DNA from: Terriglobales bacterium
GTDB lineage: Bacteria; Acidobacteriota; Terriglobia; Terriglobales; Acidobacteriaceae
DNA length: 64,000 bases
Direction of reading: 5' to 3'
NCBI GenBank assembly: GCA_016185365.1
Contig: JACPNP010000021.1
Location: 1-64,000 of the forward strand
The translations under genes and the position numbers were made by a program. Shown in pieces: positions 1-7,754 of the stretch (position 1 is the first letter of the stretch; every line of letters starts with the position of its first letter). The notes beneath the pieces were generated by a model that did no database searches, was not told the origin of the DNA, and saw only the letters and a list, made by a program, of their open reading frames with translations.

Positions 1-509
1 GGCTCCGGCGCTTGCAAGGACATCCCGCCGGAACTTACTTCCAGGCTGAGGGCGTTCAACCTCTGGTTCTCATTCTCAATGTCCACGCCGATCGCGACCG
101 GCACGCGCACATAACGGCGAAACTCATGCAATGCCAGCAGGTACGTGCTGCGCACCAGCTTCAGGGTGGGTTGCTTCTCGATCGGCGTGGGGAAGACCAC
201 ATTGATCCCATATTGGGAGAAGCGGATCGCGACCTTGGTGTCAGCGATGGCATAGAGCACCATCGCGCGGTTGGAGGGCGCGCTGCGGATGGCCTTAAGC
301 GTCGGCTCGGAATCTTCGTTCAAGCGCAAGACCGCGCCTTCGAATTTTTCCTTGGTCAGATGGCGCACCGGATCTTCCTCCACCGGCACGGCTTCGATCT
401 TGAATTGGCGGAAGCACTCCGTGAGGACTGCGGCCTCCGCGGGTTGCAACTGCACCAGCGCGACACGCGCGGCGAGCTTGTGGATCAGTAGTTCTCCGGG
501 GCTGCTCAT
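1..509 (-). CDS. PilZ-domain protein, 3' end cut by the window edge
   Basis: Reading the minus strand from an ATG at 509 gives about 169 codons without a stop, running off the left edge. The first ~110 residues resemble no domain I recognise. They are followed by RRYVRVPVAIGVDI and, about 25 residues on, LEVSSGGMSL. These fit the RxxxR and (D/N)xSxxG motifs by which PilZ domains bind c-di-GMP, with E in place of D/N. The gene starts 33 bp after the stop of the upstream diguanylate cyclase, on the same strand. The pair therefore looks like an operon of a c-di-GMP maker and its receptor. Output of the receptor is unknown. Open frames on the plus strand here are shadows. Confidence 0.8.
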   Translation of the reverse strand, partial: MSSPGELLIHKLAARVALVQLQPAEAAVLTECFRQFKIEAVPVEEDPVRHLTKEKFEGAVLRLNEDSEPTLKAIRSAPSNRAMVLYAIADTKVAIRFSQYGINVVFPTPIEKQPTLKLVRSTYLLALHEFRRYVRVPVAIGVDIENENQRLNALSLEVSSGGMSLQAPE

Positions 510-542
510 ACGGCTTGGCTTACCAGCTCCTTTGGATGGGGG

Positions 543-2015
543 TCAGGACGTCTTGGGGCTCAGGGTGGCCTCGACGATCCGGTTGCGGCCGCTCTGTTTG
601 GCCTGGTACAGCGCGGTATCGGCGGCCGAGACGATCTCATCGCGGGTCTTGCCGAACTCAGGGAAATCCGCAACGCCGGCGCTGATCGTCACCGGACGAG
701 CCACGCCGGGAAAATGATACGTCTCGATGCTGCGGCGCAGTTTCTCCGCCACGTCGGCGGCGTTGTCGCCGGTGGTTTGCGGCAGCAGGATGGCGAACTC
801 CTCGCCGCCATAGCGGCAGACCACATCGCCCTTGCGCAGATGCTGCTGGAAGATGGCGGAGACCTGGCGCAGCACTTCGTCTCCCAGCAAGTGCCCGAAC
901 TCATCATTGAGCCGCTTGAAGTGGTCGATGTCCAGCATCACCACCGAGAGCGACGCTTCATAGCGTTGGGCGCGTTCCAGCTCTTCCCGGATGCGCATCT
1001 CGAAAAACCGCCGGTTGAAGATGCCGGTCAGGCCGTCCTGATATGCGAGAGTGCGGGCGCGTTCGAAGTGGCGGGAGTTCACGATGGCCGCGGCGCAGAT
1101 GTCCGCCACCGATTCCAGCGGCTGGATGTCACTGGGTTCGAAGCCCTGCGCCCGCGCGCTCTCCAGCGCCAGCACGCCGAGCTTCTCGCCGAAGAACACC
1201 AGCGGGACGCAAAGCTCCGCTTTGGTCTCCGCGCAACCGGGGACGTATCCGGTGAACTTCGCAACGTCATTCTCCAGCGCGGACTTTCCTTGTCCCAGCG
1301 CGCGTCCGGCCAGGCCGGTCAGCGGCACGCGTTCCCCGGCGGGTAAGAGCCGGGTCAGATGGCCGTAGTTGGCGCGCACGTAAAGATCATCGCCTTCAAG
1401 CAGCAACACCGCCACCTGGTCCACCTGGAACCGCTCCAAAACCTGTTCGCAGACCTTTTCCAGAAGCTGGTCCAGCTCCAGCAGCGCCGTGGTCTGTTGC
1501 GCGATGGCGTTGATGGCCTCCAGCTGGCGCGCGCGGCGCTGTTCCATCGAATAAAGCCGCGCGTTTTCCAATGCGATCGAGGCCTGGGTGGAGAACAGCG
1601 TGAGCAGGTCGATGGTCTCGCTGTCGAAGTAGTCCACAATGTCGCTCTGCAGGTCGAGCACGCCGACGATCTCATGGCGCACGATCAGCGGGATGGCGAG
1701 TTCGGACCGCGTGGTGGCAAAGCCCATCAGGTAGCGCGGATCTTTGCTGACGTCCGGCACGTAGACCGGCCGCTTCATGCGCACGGCCGCGCCGCTGATG
1801 CCTGAGCCCTTGGGCACGCGTGTATGGGCCCGCGAGCGGCCGAACTCGGAGCGCACCACCAGGTCGCCGGTGGCCGGCTCGATCAGCATCACCGCCGCGT
1901 TCTTGATGTGGAAATAGTCGCGCATGATCGCCAGGATCTGCTGCAACACCTCGTCCAGTTCGAATGTGGACATGACCACCTGGCTGGCGTCGTAGAGGAT
2001 GGCGATCTTTTGCAT
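543..2015 (-). CDS. Diguanylate cyclase with two GAF domains (GAF-GAF-GGDEF)
   Basis: A 490-residue soluble protein predicted to make c-di-GMP from two GTP. Residues ~1-160 and ~170-320 each look like GAF sensor domains. The C-terminal ~165 residues are a GGDEF domain with an intact active-site loop, RYGGEEFAI. RKGD lies exactly five residues before GGEEF, matching the RxxD inhibitory I-site, so product feedback inhibition is expected. No transmembrane segment or signal peptide is visible, so sensing should be cytoplasmic. A PilZ gene follows 33 bp downstream, suggesting local signalling. The ligand of the GAF domains cannot be told from the sequence. Confidence 0.93.
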   Translation of the reverse strand: MQKIAILYDASQVVMSTFELDEVLQQILAIMRDYFHIKNAAVMLIEPATGDLVVRSEFGRSRAHTRVPKGSGISGAAVRMKRPVYVPDVSKDPRYLMGFATTRSELAIPLIVRHEIVGVLDLQSDIVDYFDSETIDLLTLFSTQASIALENARLYSMEQRRARQLEAINAIAQQTTALLELDQLLEKVCEQVLERFQVDQVAVLLLEGDDLYVRANYGHLTRLLPAGERVPLTGLAGRALGQGKSALENDVAKFTGYVPGCAETKAELCVPLVFFGEKLGVLALESARAQGFEPSDIQPLESVADICAAAIVNSRHFERARTLAYQDGLTGIFNRRFFEMRIREELERAQRYEASLSVVMLDIDHFKRLNDEFGHLLGDEVLRQVSAIFQQHLRKGDVVCRYGGEEFAILLPQTTGDNAADVAEKLRRSIETYHFPGVARPVTISAGVADFPEFGKTRDEIVSAADTALYQAKQSGRNRIVEATLSPKTS

Positions 2016-2111
2016 GCGTCGTAGGTGGAACCCGGGGCGTGCGGAGCAGCAACAGGGTGTTGAGGGGAAAAGTCTATCGCATCACCGGGTTTGTTACCAT
2101 CCTACTCACCC

Positions 2112-4283
2112 ATGTCTCTGGATCTTTCCACCAGCGTCCAATACATCAAGGGCGTGGGCCCGGCGCGGGCCCAGTCGCTGGCCGCCAAGAACATCCAGAC
2201 CGTGGAAGACCTCCTTTATTACCTCCCGTTCCGCTACGAGGACCGGATGAACCCGCGCACCCTGGCGGAATTGCGGCCCGGTGAGATGGCCAGCCTCATC
2301 GCCGAGGTGCGCGGTTCCGGCTTCTTCCGCACCCGCAAGATGCCCCTGATGCAGGTCACCTTCGGCCAGGGAAGGAGCTCGCTCAAGGCCATCTGGTTCA
2401 ACGCTTCCTATTTGAAGGACCGTTTCAAAGCGGGAATGCTGGTCGCGCTTTACGGCAAAGTGGAAGACAGCCAGTTCGGACGCGGCGGCCTGGTGATGAA
2501 ACAGCCGCAGTTCGAGGTCCTGGGCATGCCCGAACAGGGCGAGCTTGACGCGGAGTCGGAGGCGAAGATCGAGCACTCGCTGGAGATCGGGCGCATCGTT
2601 CCCATCTACGAAAGCGCCGACCACCAGAAACTCACCTCGCGCTGGTTCCGCGGCGCATTATGGCGCACGCTGCAGCAGCTGCAAGGGCCTCTCGCGGATG
2701 GCATTCCCAAAGCCGTACGCGAGCGCATGGACTTGGTCGACCGCCTGGAAGCCTTCCAGAAGGCGCATTTTCCTCTTGCGGGCGAAAGTTTCGCCGACCT
2801 GCAAGCCAAGCGCACGCCCGCGCACCGCCGTCTGATCTTCGAAGAGCTGTTCTATCTCGAGGTCGGACTGGAGCTGAAGCGTGCGCGCCTGAAAGGCCGG
2901 CGCGGCATCGCCTTCACGGCGGGCGAGCCGGTGCGCGCAGCCATCAAGAAGTTCCTGCCGTTCCATCCCACGTCGGCCCAGAAGCGCGTGCTGAAGGAGA
3001 TCGCGGAGGACATGCAGCATCCCACGCCCATGCGCCGCCTGCTGCAAGGCGACGTGGGCAGCGGAAAAACGCTGGTGGCGCTGGAGGCCGTTGTCATCGC
3101 CATTGAGAACGGCCATCAGGCCGCGCTGATGGCGCCCACCGAGATCCTGGCCACGCAGCATTATCTTTCCGCGCGGCGGCTGCTCGAACCGTTGGGCTAC
3201 CGCATCGTGTTGCTCACCGGGTCGGTGGAACCGGCGCAGAAGCGCGGCATCCGGCGGCACATCGCGCAGGGTGGCGCGCAACTGGTGATCGGCACGCACG
3301 CCCTGATCGAGGAAAAAGTGGAGTTCGCCAAGATCGGACTGGTCATCGTGGACGAACAGCACCGCTTCGGCGTGATGCAGCGCTTCCGCCTGATGAAAAA
3401 GACCGGCGAGGCCGAGCCCCACGTGCTGGTGATGACGGCCACGCCCATCCCGCGCACGCTGGCGCTCACGCTTTACGGGGACCTCGACGTCAGCGTGCTG
3501 GACGAACTGCCGCCCGGGCGCACGCCTATCACCACGCGCCGCGTCACCGACGACCGCTCCGCCGACGTCTGGGAGTTCCTGCGCAAACAGGTCAAGGCCG
3601 GGCACCAGGCCTACGTTGTCTATCCCGTGATCGAAGCCGCGGAAGAGAACGATCTGCTGGGCCTGACCGCCGAGGAGGTCGAAGCGAACAAGGGCCGGTC
3701 GAAGCTCGGCCTGAAGGCCGCCATCAGCATGTATGACGAGCTGCGCAGGAAGCTCCTGCCTGACCTGCGCGTCGGCCTGCTGCATGGGCGGCTGCCGTCC
3801 GAGGAAAAAGATACGGTCATGCAACGCTTCCTGCGCAAGGAGATCGACGTGCTGGTCTCGACCACGGTGATCGAGGTCGGTGTGGACGTGGCCAACGCGA
3901 ACCTCATGGTCATCGAGCACGCCGAGCGCTTCGGACTTTCGCAGCTCAGCTACTGTGTGCTGATGACCGGGGGCAAGGTCTCGCCCGAAGCCGACCGCCG
4001 CCTCAGCGAGATGGTGCGCACCCAGAACGGGTTTGAGATCGCGGAGCTGGATCTTGAGCTGCGCGGCCCGGGAGAGTTTTTCGGCACGCGCCAGGCCGGC
4101 ATGCCGGAGTTCCGCGTCGCCAGCCTGTTGCGCGACCGCAAGATCCTGGAGCTGGCCAAGCGCGAGGCTGCGATCGTGGTCTCCGGCTCAGATCCCGCCA
4201 TCTCCAAACAAGAGGTGACGACCGTGATGGACCACCTCAAGAGCCACTGGCAGCGGCGGTATGGGTTGGTGGAGGTCGGCTAG
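2112..4283 (+). CDS. recG: ATP-dependent DNA helicase RecG
   Basis: RecG remodels stalled replication forks and branch-migrates recombination intermediates. The protein is about 723 residues, near the usual family length. The N-terminal wedge/OB region is followed by Walker A GDVGSGKT, the DExH-type box DEQHRFG, MTATPIPRTLALT, and the RecG-typical GDLDVSVLDELPPGR. The C-terminal helicase part has the family-specific GEFFGTRQAG. I chose ATG 2112 (MSLDLSTSVQYIKGVGP) because the helix-hairpin-helix-like start normally begins there; a TTG at 2091 is in frame but less likely. The stop overlaps the convergent ric stop by 4 bp. The last ~57 codons are present a second time near 7507-7701. Confidence 0.97.
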   Translation: MSLDLSTSVQYIKGVGPARAQSLAAKNIQTVEDLLYYLPFRYEDRMNPRTLAELRPGEMASLIAEVRGSGFFRTRKMPLMQVTFGQGRSSLKAIWFNASYLKDRFKAGMLVALYGKVEDSQFGRGGLVMKQPQFEVLGMPEQGELDAESEAKIEHSLEIGRIVPIYESADHQKLTSRWFRGALWRTLQQLQGPLADGIPKAVRERMDLVDRLEAFQKAHFPLAGESFADLQAKRTPAHRRLIFEELFYLEVGLELKRARLKGRRGIAFTAGEPVRAAIKKFLPFHPTSAQKRVLKEIAEDMQHPTPMRRLLQGDVGSGKTLVALEAVVIAIENGHQAALMAPTEILATQHYLSARRLLEPLGYRIVLLTGSVEPAQKRGIRRHIAQGGAQLVIGTHALIEEKVEFAKIGLVIVDEQHRFGVMQRFRLMKKTGEAEPHVLVMTATPIPRTLALTLYGDLDVSVLDELPPGRTPITTRRVTDDRSADVWEFLRKQVKAGHQAYVVYPVIEAAEENDLLGLTAEEVEANKGRSKLGLKAAISMYDELRRKLLPDLRVGLLHGRLPSEEKDTVMQRFLRKEIDVLVSTTVIEVGVDVANANLMVIEHAERFGLSQLSYCVLMTGGKVSPEADRRLSEMVRTQNGFEIAELDLELRGPGEFFGTRQAGMPEFRVASLLRDRKILELAKREAAIVVSGSDPAISKQEVTTVMDHLKSHWQRRYGLVEVG

Positions 4284-5050
4284 ACCGCGCCGCAGGCCAA
4301 CCCCGGCATCGTCGCCGGACGGGCGCCGCCGCCCGCTTCCTCCATCGCCATCGCCCGCGGGAAGAGGATGTTGTTCTCCAGATGCACGTGCAGATGCAGG
4401 TCCTTCTCAAAATCCGCGATCCCGGCATAGAGACCGCGGAAACTCGGGCACGCATCCTCCGGCGGTTGGAATCCGTCTGTGATCTTACGCAGTTCGGCCA
4501 GGATCGCGCCCGCGCTTTCGTGCTCGCCGATCATCATGCGCACCGGGTTCGCCACCGTGCCAAAAATGGACGGCGGCATCGGCTGGCCGGCGGAGAGTTC
4601 ATGCTCCATCCGTGCGATGAACGGGAACAGGATCTGTTCTTCCTTCATCATGTGCGCGCTCATGTCGTCGGCCAAGAGGTCCACCAGGGTCTGGACCTCG
4701 CGCAGCTCCGGGTGCTTCGCTTCATGGCGGGAGCGTACCTTAGCGGCCAGTTCGCGCAGCCGGGGCGACTCTCCGCGCACAAAGGCATGATGCCGCCGCA
4801 CGATGTGCTGGATCACCTTGGCCATCGCGGCGCCGGACCAATCGTTCAAGTCCGTCTCACCGGGAAGCCGTGTGGCTTCCGCCAGTTTCTCCCGGACCTG
4901 CTCCGGATCAAGTTGCAACTCCTGGCAGGCAGTCTCAAGACTCTTTCGCCCGCCGCAGCAGTAATCGATACCGAACCGCTCGAACACACGGATGGTGGCG
5001 GGGTTTTCGACGGCGATATCGCGGATGGTCTTCTGGGTCGCGACGCTCAT
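4280..5050 (-). CDS. ric: Iron-sulfur cluster repair di-iron protein (RIC/YtfE/ScdA family)
   Basis: RIC proteins supply iron to repair Fe-S clusters damaged by nitric oxide or oxidants. The 256-residue product has an N-terminal DUF542/ScdA part with the diagnostic YCCGG motif (FGIDYCCGGRKSLETAC). A hemerythrin-like domain follows, with many spaced His and Glu (RRHHAFVRGE, MMKEEQILFPF, GEHESAGAI, HLHVHLENNILFP) to hold the di-iron site. ATG 5050 is preferred because AAGGAGA lies just upstream; a longer frame to 5125 would swallow the promoter. A Crp/Fnr-type palindrome lies 52-65 bp upstream. It sits beside nirK and a Crp/Fnr gene, fitting protection from NO made by NirK. Confidence 0.93.
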   Translation of the reverse strand: MSVATQKTIRDIAVENPATIRVFERFGIDYCCGGRKSLETACQELQLDPEQVREKLAEATRLPGETDLNDWSGAAMAKVIQHIVRRHHAFVRGESPRLRELAAKVRSRHEAKHPELREVQTLVDLLADDMSAHMMKEEQILFPFIARMEHELSAGQPMPPSIFGTVANPVRMMIGEHESAGAILAELRKITDGFQPPEDACPSFRGLYAGIADFEKDLHLHVHLENNILFPRAMAMEEAGGGARPATMPGLACGAV

Positions 5051-5073
5051 GGCTGGGTCTCCTTGTTGACACA

Positions 5074-5115
5074 AGGCTACCGGCCAGGGGCCTTCGCGGC
5101 AGTGACTAATGTCAC
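5074..5115 (-). promoter_or_regulatory. Crp/Fnr-type box and -10-like element of ric
   Basis: On the minus strand the perfect palindrome GTGACATTAGTCAC (5102-5115) is followed, after 22 nt, by TAGCCTTG (5079-5072). The nirK promoter has the same arrangement. A start about 6-7 nt after the -10 would put the palindrome centre near -41.5, the class II position typical of FNR/DNR activators. The site lies in the 71-bp gap between the regulator's stop and the ric start, so ric has its own promoter. That the regulator encoded at 5122-5832 binds here is inference. Confidence 0.75.
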
Positions 5116-5121
5116 GCGCCT

Positions 5122-5832
5122 TCAACCGGATTGCGATTCGCTTTGTTGCAGCGTTTGCAACGCTTTCAGGTCCTTGATAAGGATGTGGCGTCCGTCCACC
5201 TCCAGCAGTCCCTCCGCCTGCAAGCGCGCAAGGTTGCGCGAGACAAGTTCGCGCACCGTGCCGATCTGGTTCGCCAACTCCTGATGGGAGCCCGGCAGCT
5301 CCAGCGCGATGCCGCGTGCGGTCTTGTGTCCGCTCTCTGACAAGCGCAGGAGCGAAGCGATCAACCGCTGGCGCACTGTCGTGAAACTTAGCTCCTCGAT
5401 GATGCCCACCAGCCGCCGTAATCGGGAACCGACCACGGCCAGGAGCTTCAAGGCGACTTCGGGACGCTCACGGCAGAACGCATGAAAGTCCTTGCGCGAG
5501 ATGAAGATCATCTCTGTCTCCGTGGTCGCATTCGCTGACGCCGGATACGGGCCGCCGTCAAATACCGGAAGCTCCGCGATCGAACTACCCGGTCCCTCCA
5601 TGGCCAGGACCTGCTCCCGTCCCTGGGGTGAGAGTTTGAAGATGCGCACGCCGCCCTGGGCCACTACGTAAAACCCCGCGCAGGGTTCACCTTCCGCGAA
5701 CAACAGTTCGCCTTCGCCATAAAGCTTGCGCACCGCCCGGCCCGCCAGCTGGGCCATCTCCTCTTCCGACAATCCGGAGAAAAGGGCCGCTTTTCCAAGG
5801 GCTTGCAGGATGGTGGAGCGCGCTTCCGGCAT
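5122..5832 (-). CDS. Crp/Fnr-family transcription regulator
   Basis: A 236-residue protein with a cyclic-nucleotide-binding-like sensor fold (residues ~15-130) and a winged-helix DNA-binding domain (~150-225). The recognition helix (GTVRELVSRN, R194 E195 S198 R199) resembles the E..SR helix of FNR plus the extra Arg of CRP, which fits TGAC-type half-sites. There is no N-terminal cysteine cluster; only C51 and C120 are present, so an FNR-like 4Fe-4S oxygen sensor is unlikely. A DNR-like (heme/NO) sensor is a possibility, not shown. It is transcribed away from nirK, and the palindrome at 5881-5894 lies between them, so it may also regulate itself. Confidence 0.9.
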   Translation of the reverse strand: MPEARSTILQALGKAALFSGLSEEEMAQLAGRAVRKLYGEGELLFAEGEPCAGFYVVAQGGVRIFKLSPQGREQVLAMEGPGSSIAELPVFDGGPYPASANATTETEMIFISRKDFHAFCRERPEVALKLLAVVGSRLRRLVGIIEELSFTTVRQRLIASLLRLSESGHKTARGIALELPGSHQELANQIGTVRELVSRNLARLQAEGLLEVDGRHILIKDLKALQTLQQSESQSG

Positions 5833-5880
5833 GCGGCGATTGTAGCAACTTGCGCCATGCCCTGGCGTATCAAGGTCCCC

Positions 5881-5922
5881 GTGACATTAGTCACTGCTGC
5901 CCGGCCCACCCCTCGCTAGCCT
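5881..5922 (+). promoter_or_regulatory. Crp/Fnr-type box and -10-like element of nirK
   Basis: The perfect palindrome GTGACATTAGTCAC (5881-5894) is followed after 22 nt by TAGCCTTG (5917-5924), the same box, gap and -10-like word as at ric. It lies between the divergent regulator gene (start 5832) and nirK (start 5955). The matched geometry suggests one regulon activated from a class II site. The site is also 49 bp upstream of the regulator's own start. Confidence 0.77.
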
Positions 5923-5954
5923 TGGAAACACAGGAATTCATAAGGAGGACTCAT

Positions 5955-7493
5955 ATGCGGTCGAAACTTTGGATCCTGATCACGGCCCTGTTGCTGGGAA
6001 GCACGATGTCGGCGCAGATCGGCGAACGCCGCAAGCTGGTGTTGGAACCAAAAGCCACATTGAAGACGGAGCCGGCGGCCTGGACACACGCTCCCATGGT
6101 CCCGGCGCCCATCACACGGAAGGAACAGCGGCGGGTCGTCGTGAATTGGGAAGCGCGCGAGACCAAGGCGGAGATCGCCCCGGGCGTGATCTACGAAGAT
6201 TACTGGGCGTTCGAAGGCCGGGTCCCCGGCCCGGTGCTGCGCGTGCGCGAAGGCGACCTGGTGGAGGTGCATCTCACCAACAACATCACCAGCATGAGGA
6301 ACCACAACATTGATTTTCACTTTGTGACCGGCCCGGGTGGCGGCGCGTCGTCGCTGAACGTGGCTCCGGGCGAGACCGCGGTGCTCGAGGCCCGGGCCCT
6401 GATGCCCGGCTTCTATATGTTCCATTGCGCCAGCCCGGACATTCCCACGCACATCGCCAACGGCATGTTCGGATTCGTGATCGTGGAACCGGCGGAGGGT
6501 TTGCCTGCCGCGGACCGCGAATACTACGTGGTGCAACACGAGCTCTACACGCTCAACGGCAACAAGGGCAAGCAGACTTTTTCCATGGAGCGCGGCGACC
6601 GCGAAGACGCGCAATATGTGGTCTTCAACGGCGCGGTCGGCTCCACCATGGGCCCCAAGGCCCTGAAGGCGAACCTCGGTGAGACCGTCCGTTTGTGGGT
6701 GGGCAATGCCGGACCGAATTACATCTCGTCGTTCCATGTGATCGGCCAGATCTTTTCCAATGTCTACCGCGAGGGTGACATCCTCTCGCCTCCCGGCCAC
6801 GGCATCCAGACCACGCTCATCCCGGCCGGAGGTTCGGCCGTGGTGGAGTTTGCGTCCTCCGTGCCCGGCACATTTTTATTGGTGGACCACGCCATCTTCC
6901 GCCTGCACAAAGGCGCGGCCGCTTCGATCGTGATCGACGGGCCCAAGAATGGTGAAGTGTTCGATCCCGTCACCGCCGGAGCCAAAGCCATGACCATGAG
7001 TGACAGTGACCACGTGGCCGCGCCCGCCGCCCATGATCATGCCGCGCCGTCGATGGAGAAACCGGCCGCGCCTCCTGCGGCCGCGCCGCGCAAGACCGTG
7101 CCCAAGAAGCCCGCAAAGCCCGTGTCCCTGGCCTACCCGATCACCAGCTTCAGCGCCGCCAGTTTTCCCGAGGAATTGGAGGATCTAAAGAGCTCGGTGA
7201 ATGCGATGAGCGGTAATGTGGTGATCAAGATGCTGCCCGGCGCCGGCAACTACAATCCCGACCCGGCCAACTCGTATTCATCGCCGCATGTGACGGTCAG
7301 GTCCGGCAGCAGGGTCACGTTCCTCAATACCGATGACATGGTCCACTTCAACAAGGATGACAAAGGCGAGTTCCAGACTCCCATGCTGAAGTCAGGCATG
7401 GCGTTCAGCCATGTGTTCAGCAAGCCCGGCGTATACCACTACACCTGCATCCCTCATCCGTGGATGAAGGGCACGATCACTGTCGTGAAGTGA
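5955..7493 (+). CDS. nirK: Copper nitrite reductase (NO-forming) with C-terminal cupredoxin domain
   Basis: Reduces nitrite to nitric oxide in the cell envelope. The 512-residue product starts at ATG 5955 behind a strong AAGGAGGA and has a signal peptide (MRSKLWILITALLLGSTMSA). Copper ligands can be placed: type 1 H117, C158, H166, M171 (FHCASPDIPTHIANGM) and type 2 H122, H157, H312. The catalytic Asp and His equivalents are D120 (HNIDFH) and H261 (SFHVIGQ). After residue ~330 comes an Ala/Pro/Lys-rich linker with His, then a third cupredoxin domain ending YTCIPHPWMKG (C498, H501, M504), probably a tethered electron donor. It is regulated by the Crp/Fnr box upstream. Ric nearby fits NO stress. 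A different multicopper oxidase activity is less likely. Confidence 0.88.
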   Translation: MRSKLWILITALLLGSTMSAQIGERRKLVLEPKATLKTEPAAWTHAPMVPAPITRKEQRRVVVNWEARETKAEIAPGVIYEDYWAFEGRVPGPVLRVREGDLVEVHLTNNITSMRNHNIDFHFVTGPGGGASSLNVAPGETAVLEARALMPGFYMFHCASPDIPTHIANGMFGFVIVEPAEGLPAADREYYVVQHELYTLNGNKGKQTFSMERGDREDAQYVVFNGAVGSTMGPKALKANLGETVRLWVGNAGPNYISSFHVIGQIFSNVYREGDILSPPGHGIQTTLIPAGGSAVVEFASSVPGTFLLVDHAIFRLHKGAAASIVIDGPKNGEVFDPVTAGAKAMTMSDSDHVAAPAAHDHAAPSMEKPAAPPAAAPRKTVPKKPAKPVSLAYPITSFSAASFPEELEDLKSSVNAMSGNVVIKMLPGAGNYNPDPANSYSSPHVTVRSGSRVTFLNTDDMVHFNKDDKGEFQTPMLKSGMAFSHVFSKPGVYHYTCIPHPWMKGTITVVK

Positions 7494-7506
7494 CCCGTTT
7501 GTGGCA

Positions 7507-7701
7507 TGGGCCGGCGGCACATCGGAGTTCCGCTTCGCAAGCTTGGTGCGCGACCGCAAGATCCTGGAGCTGGCCAAGCGCGAGGCTGCGATTGTGGTCG
7601 CAGGAAACGATCCGGCCATCTCCAAACAGGGGGTCGTGACTGTGATGGACCACCTTAAGAGCCACTGGCAGCGCCGCTACGGAGTGGTGGAAGTGGGATG
7701 A
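7507..7701 (+). pseudogene. Duplicated 3' end of recG (fragment)
   Basis: This stretch encodes EFRFASLVRDRKILELAKRE and the rest of the RecG C-terminus up to RYGVVEVG and a stop. It matches the last 57 codons of the intact recG (4110-4283). By hand I count about 29 differences in 174 nt (roughly 83% identity) but only 7 amino-acid changes. That bias to silent sites means the copy diverged while still part of a working recG, probably in another lineage, rather than decaying here. It has no helicase motifs and no upstream recG sequence beyond about 7507. With the intact gene it brackets the ric-regulator-nirK block. An in-frame ATG at 7507 could express 65 residues, but no function is expected. 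Confidence 0.85.
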
Positions 7702-7715
7702 GCCTTTCAATGGTA

Positions 7716-7737
7716 GCTAAAAAGTCCTGCTTTTAGC
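7716..7737. terminator. Possible hairpin after the recG fragment
   Basis: GCTAAAA (7716-7722) pairs with TTTTAGC (7731-7737) around an 8-nt loop, just after the recG fragment stop and before the convergent nuclease gene. A weak two-way terminator is plausible; stem energy is low because it is A/T-rich. Confidence 0.35.
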
Positions 7738-7754
7738 CGGAGGGAATATAGGCC

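Noticed and set aside
12-717. Two overlapping plus-strand open frames at the left edge
   Set aside because: They lie opposite the PilZ and GGDEF genes, whose minus-strand products have clear motifs; the plus-strand products have none.
7507-7701. recG fragment as an independent small gene
   Set aside because: It has an ATG and frame but only the helicase's last 57 codons, with no motifs and no ribosome binding site.
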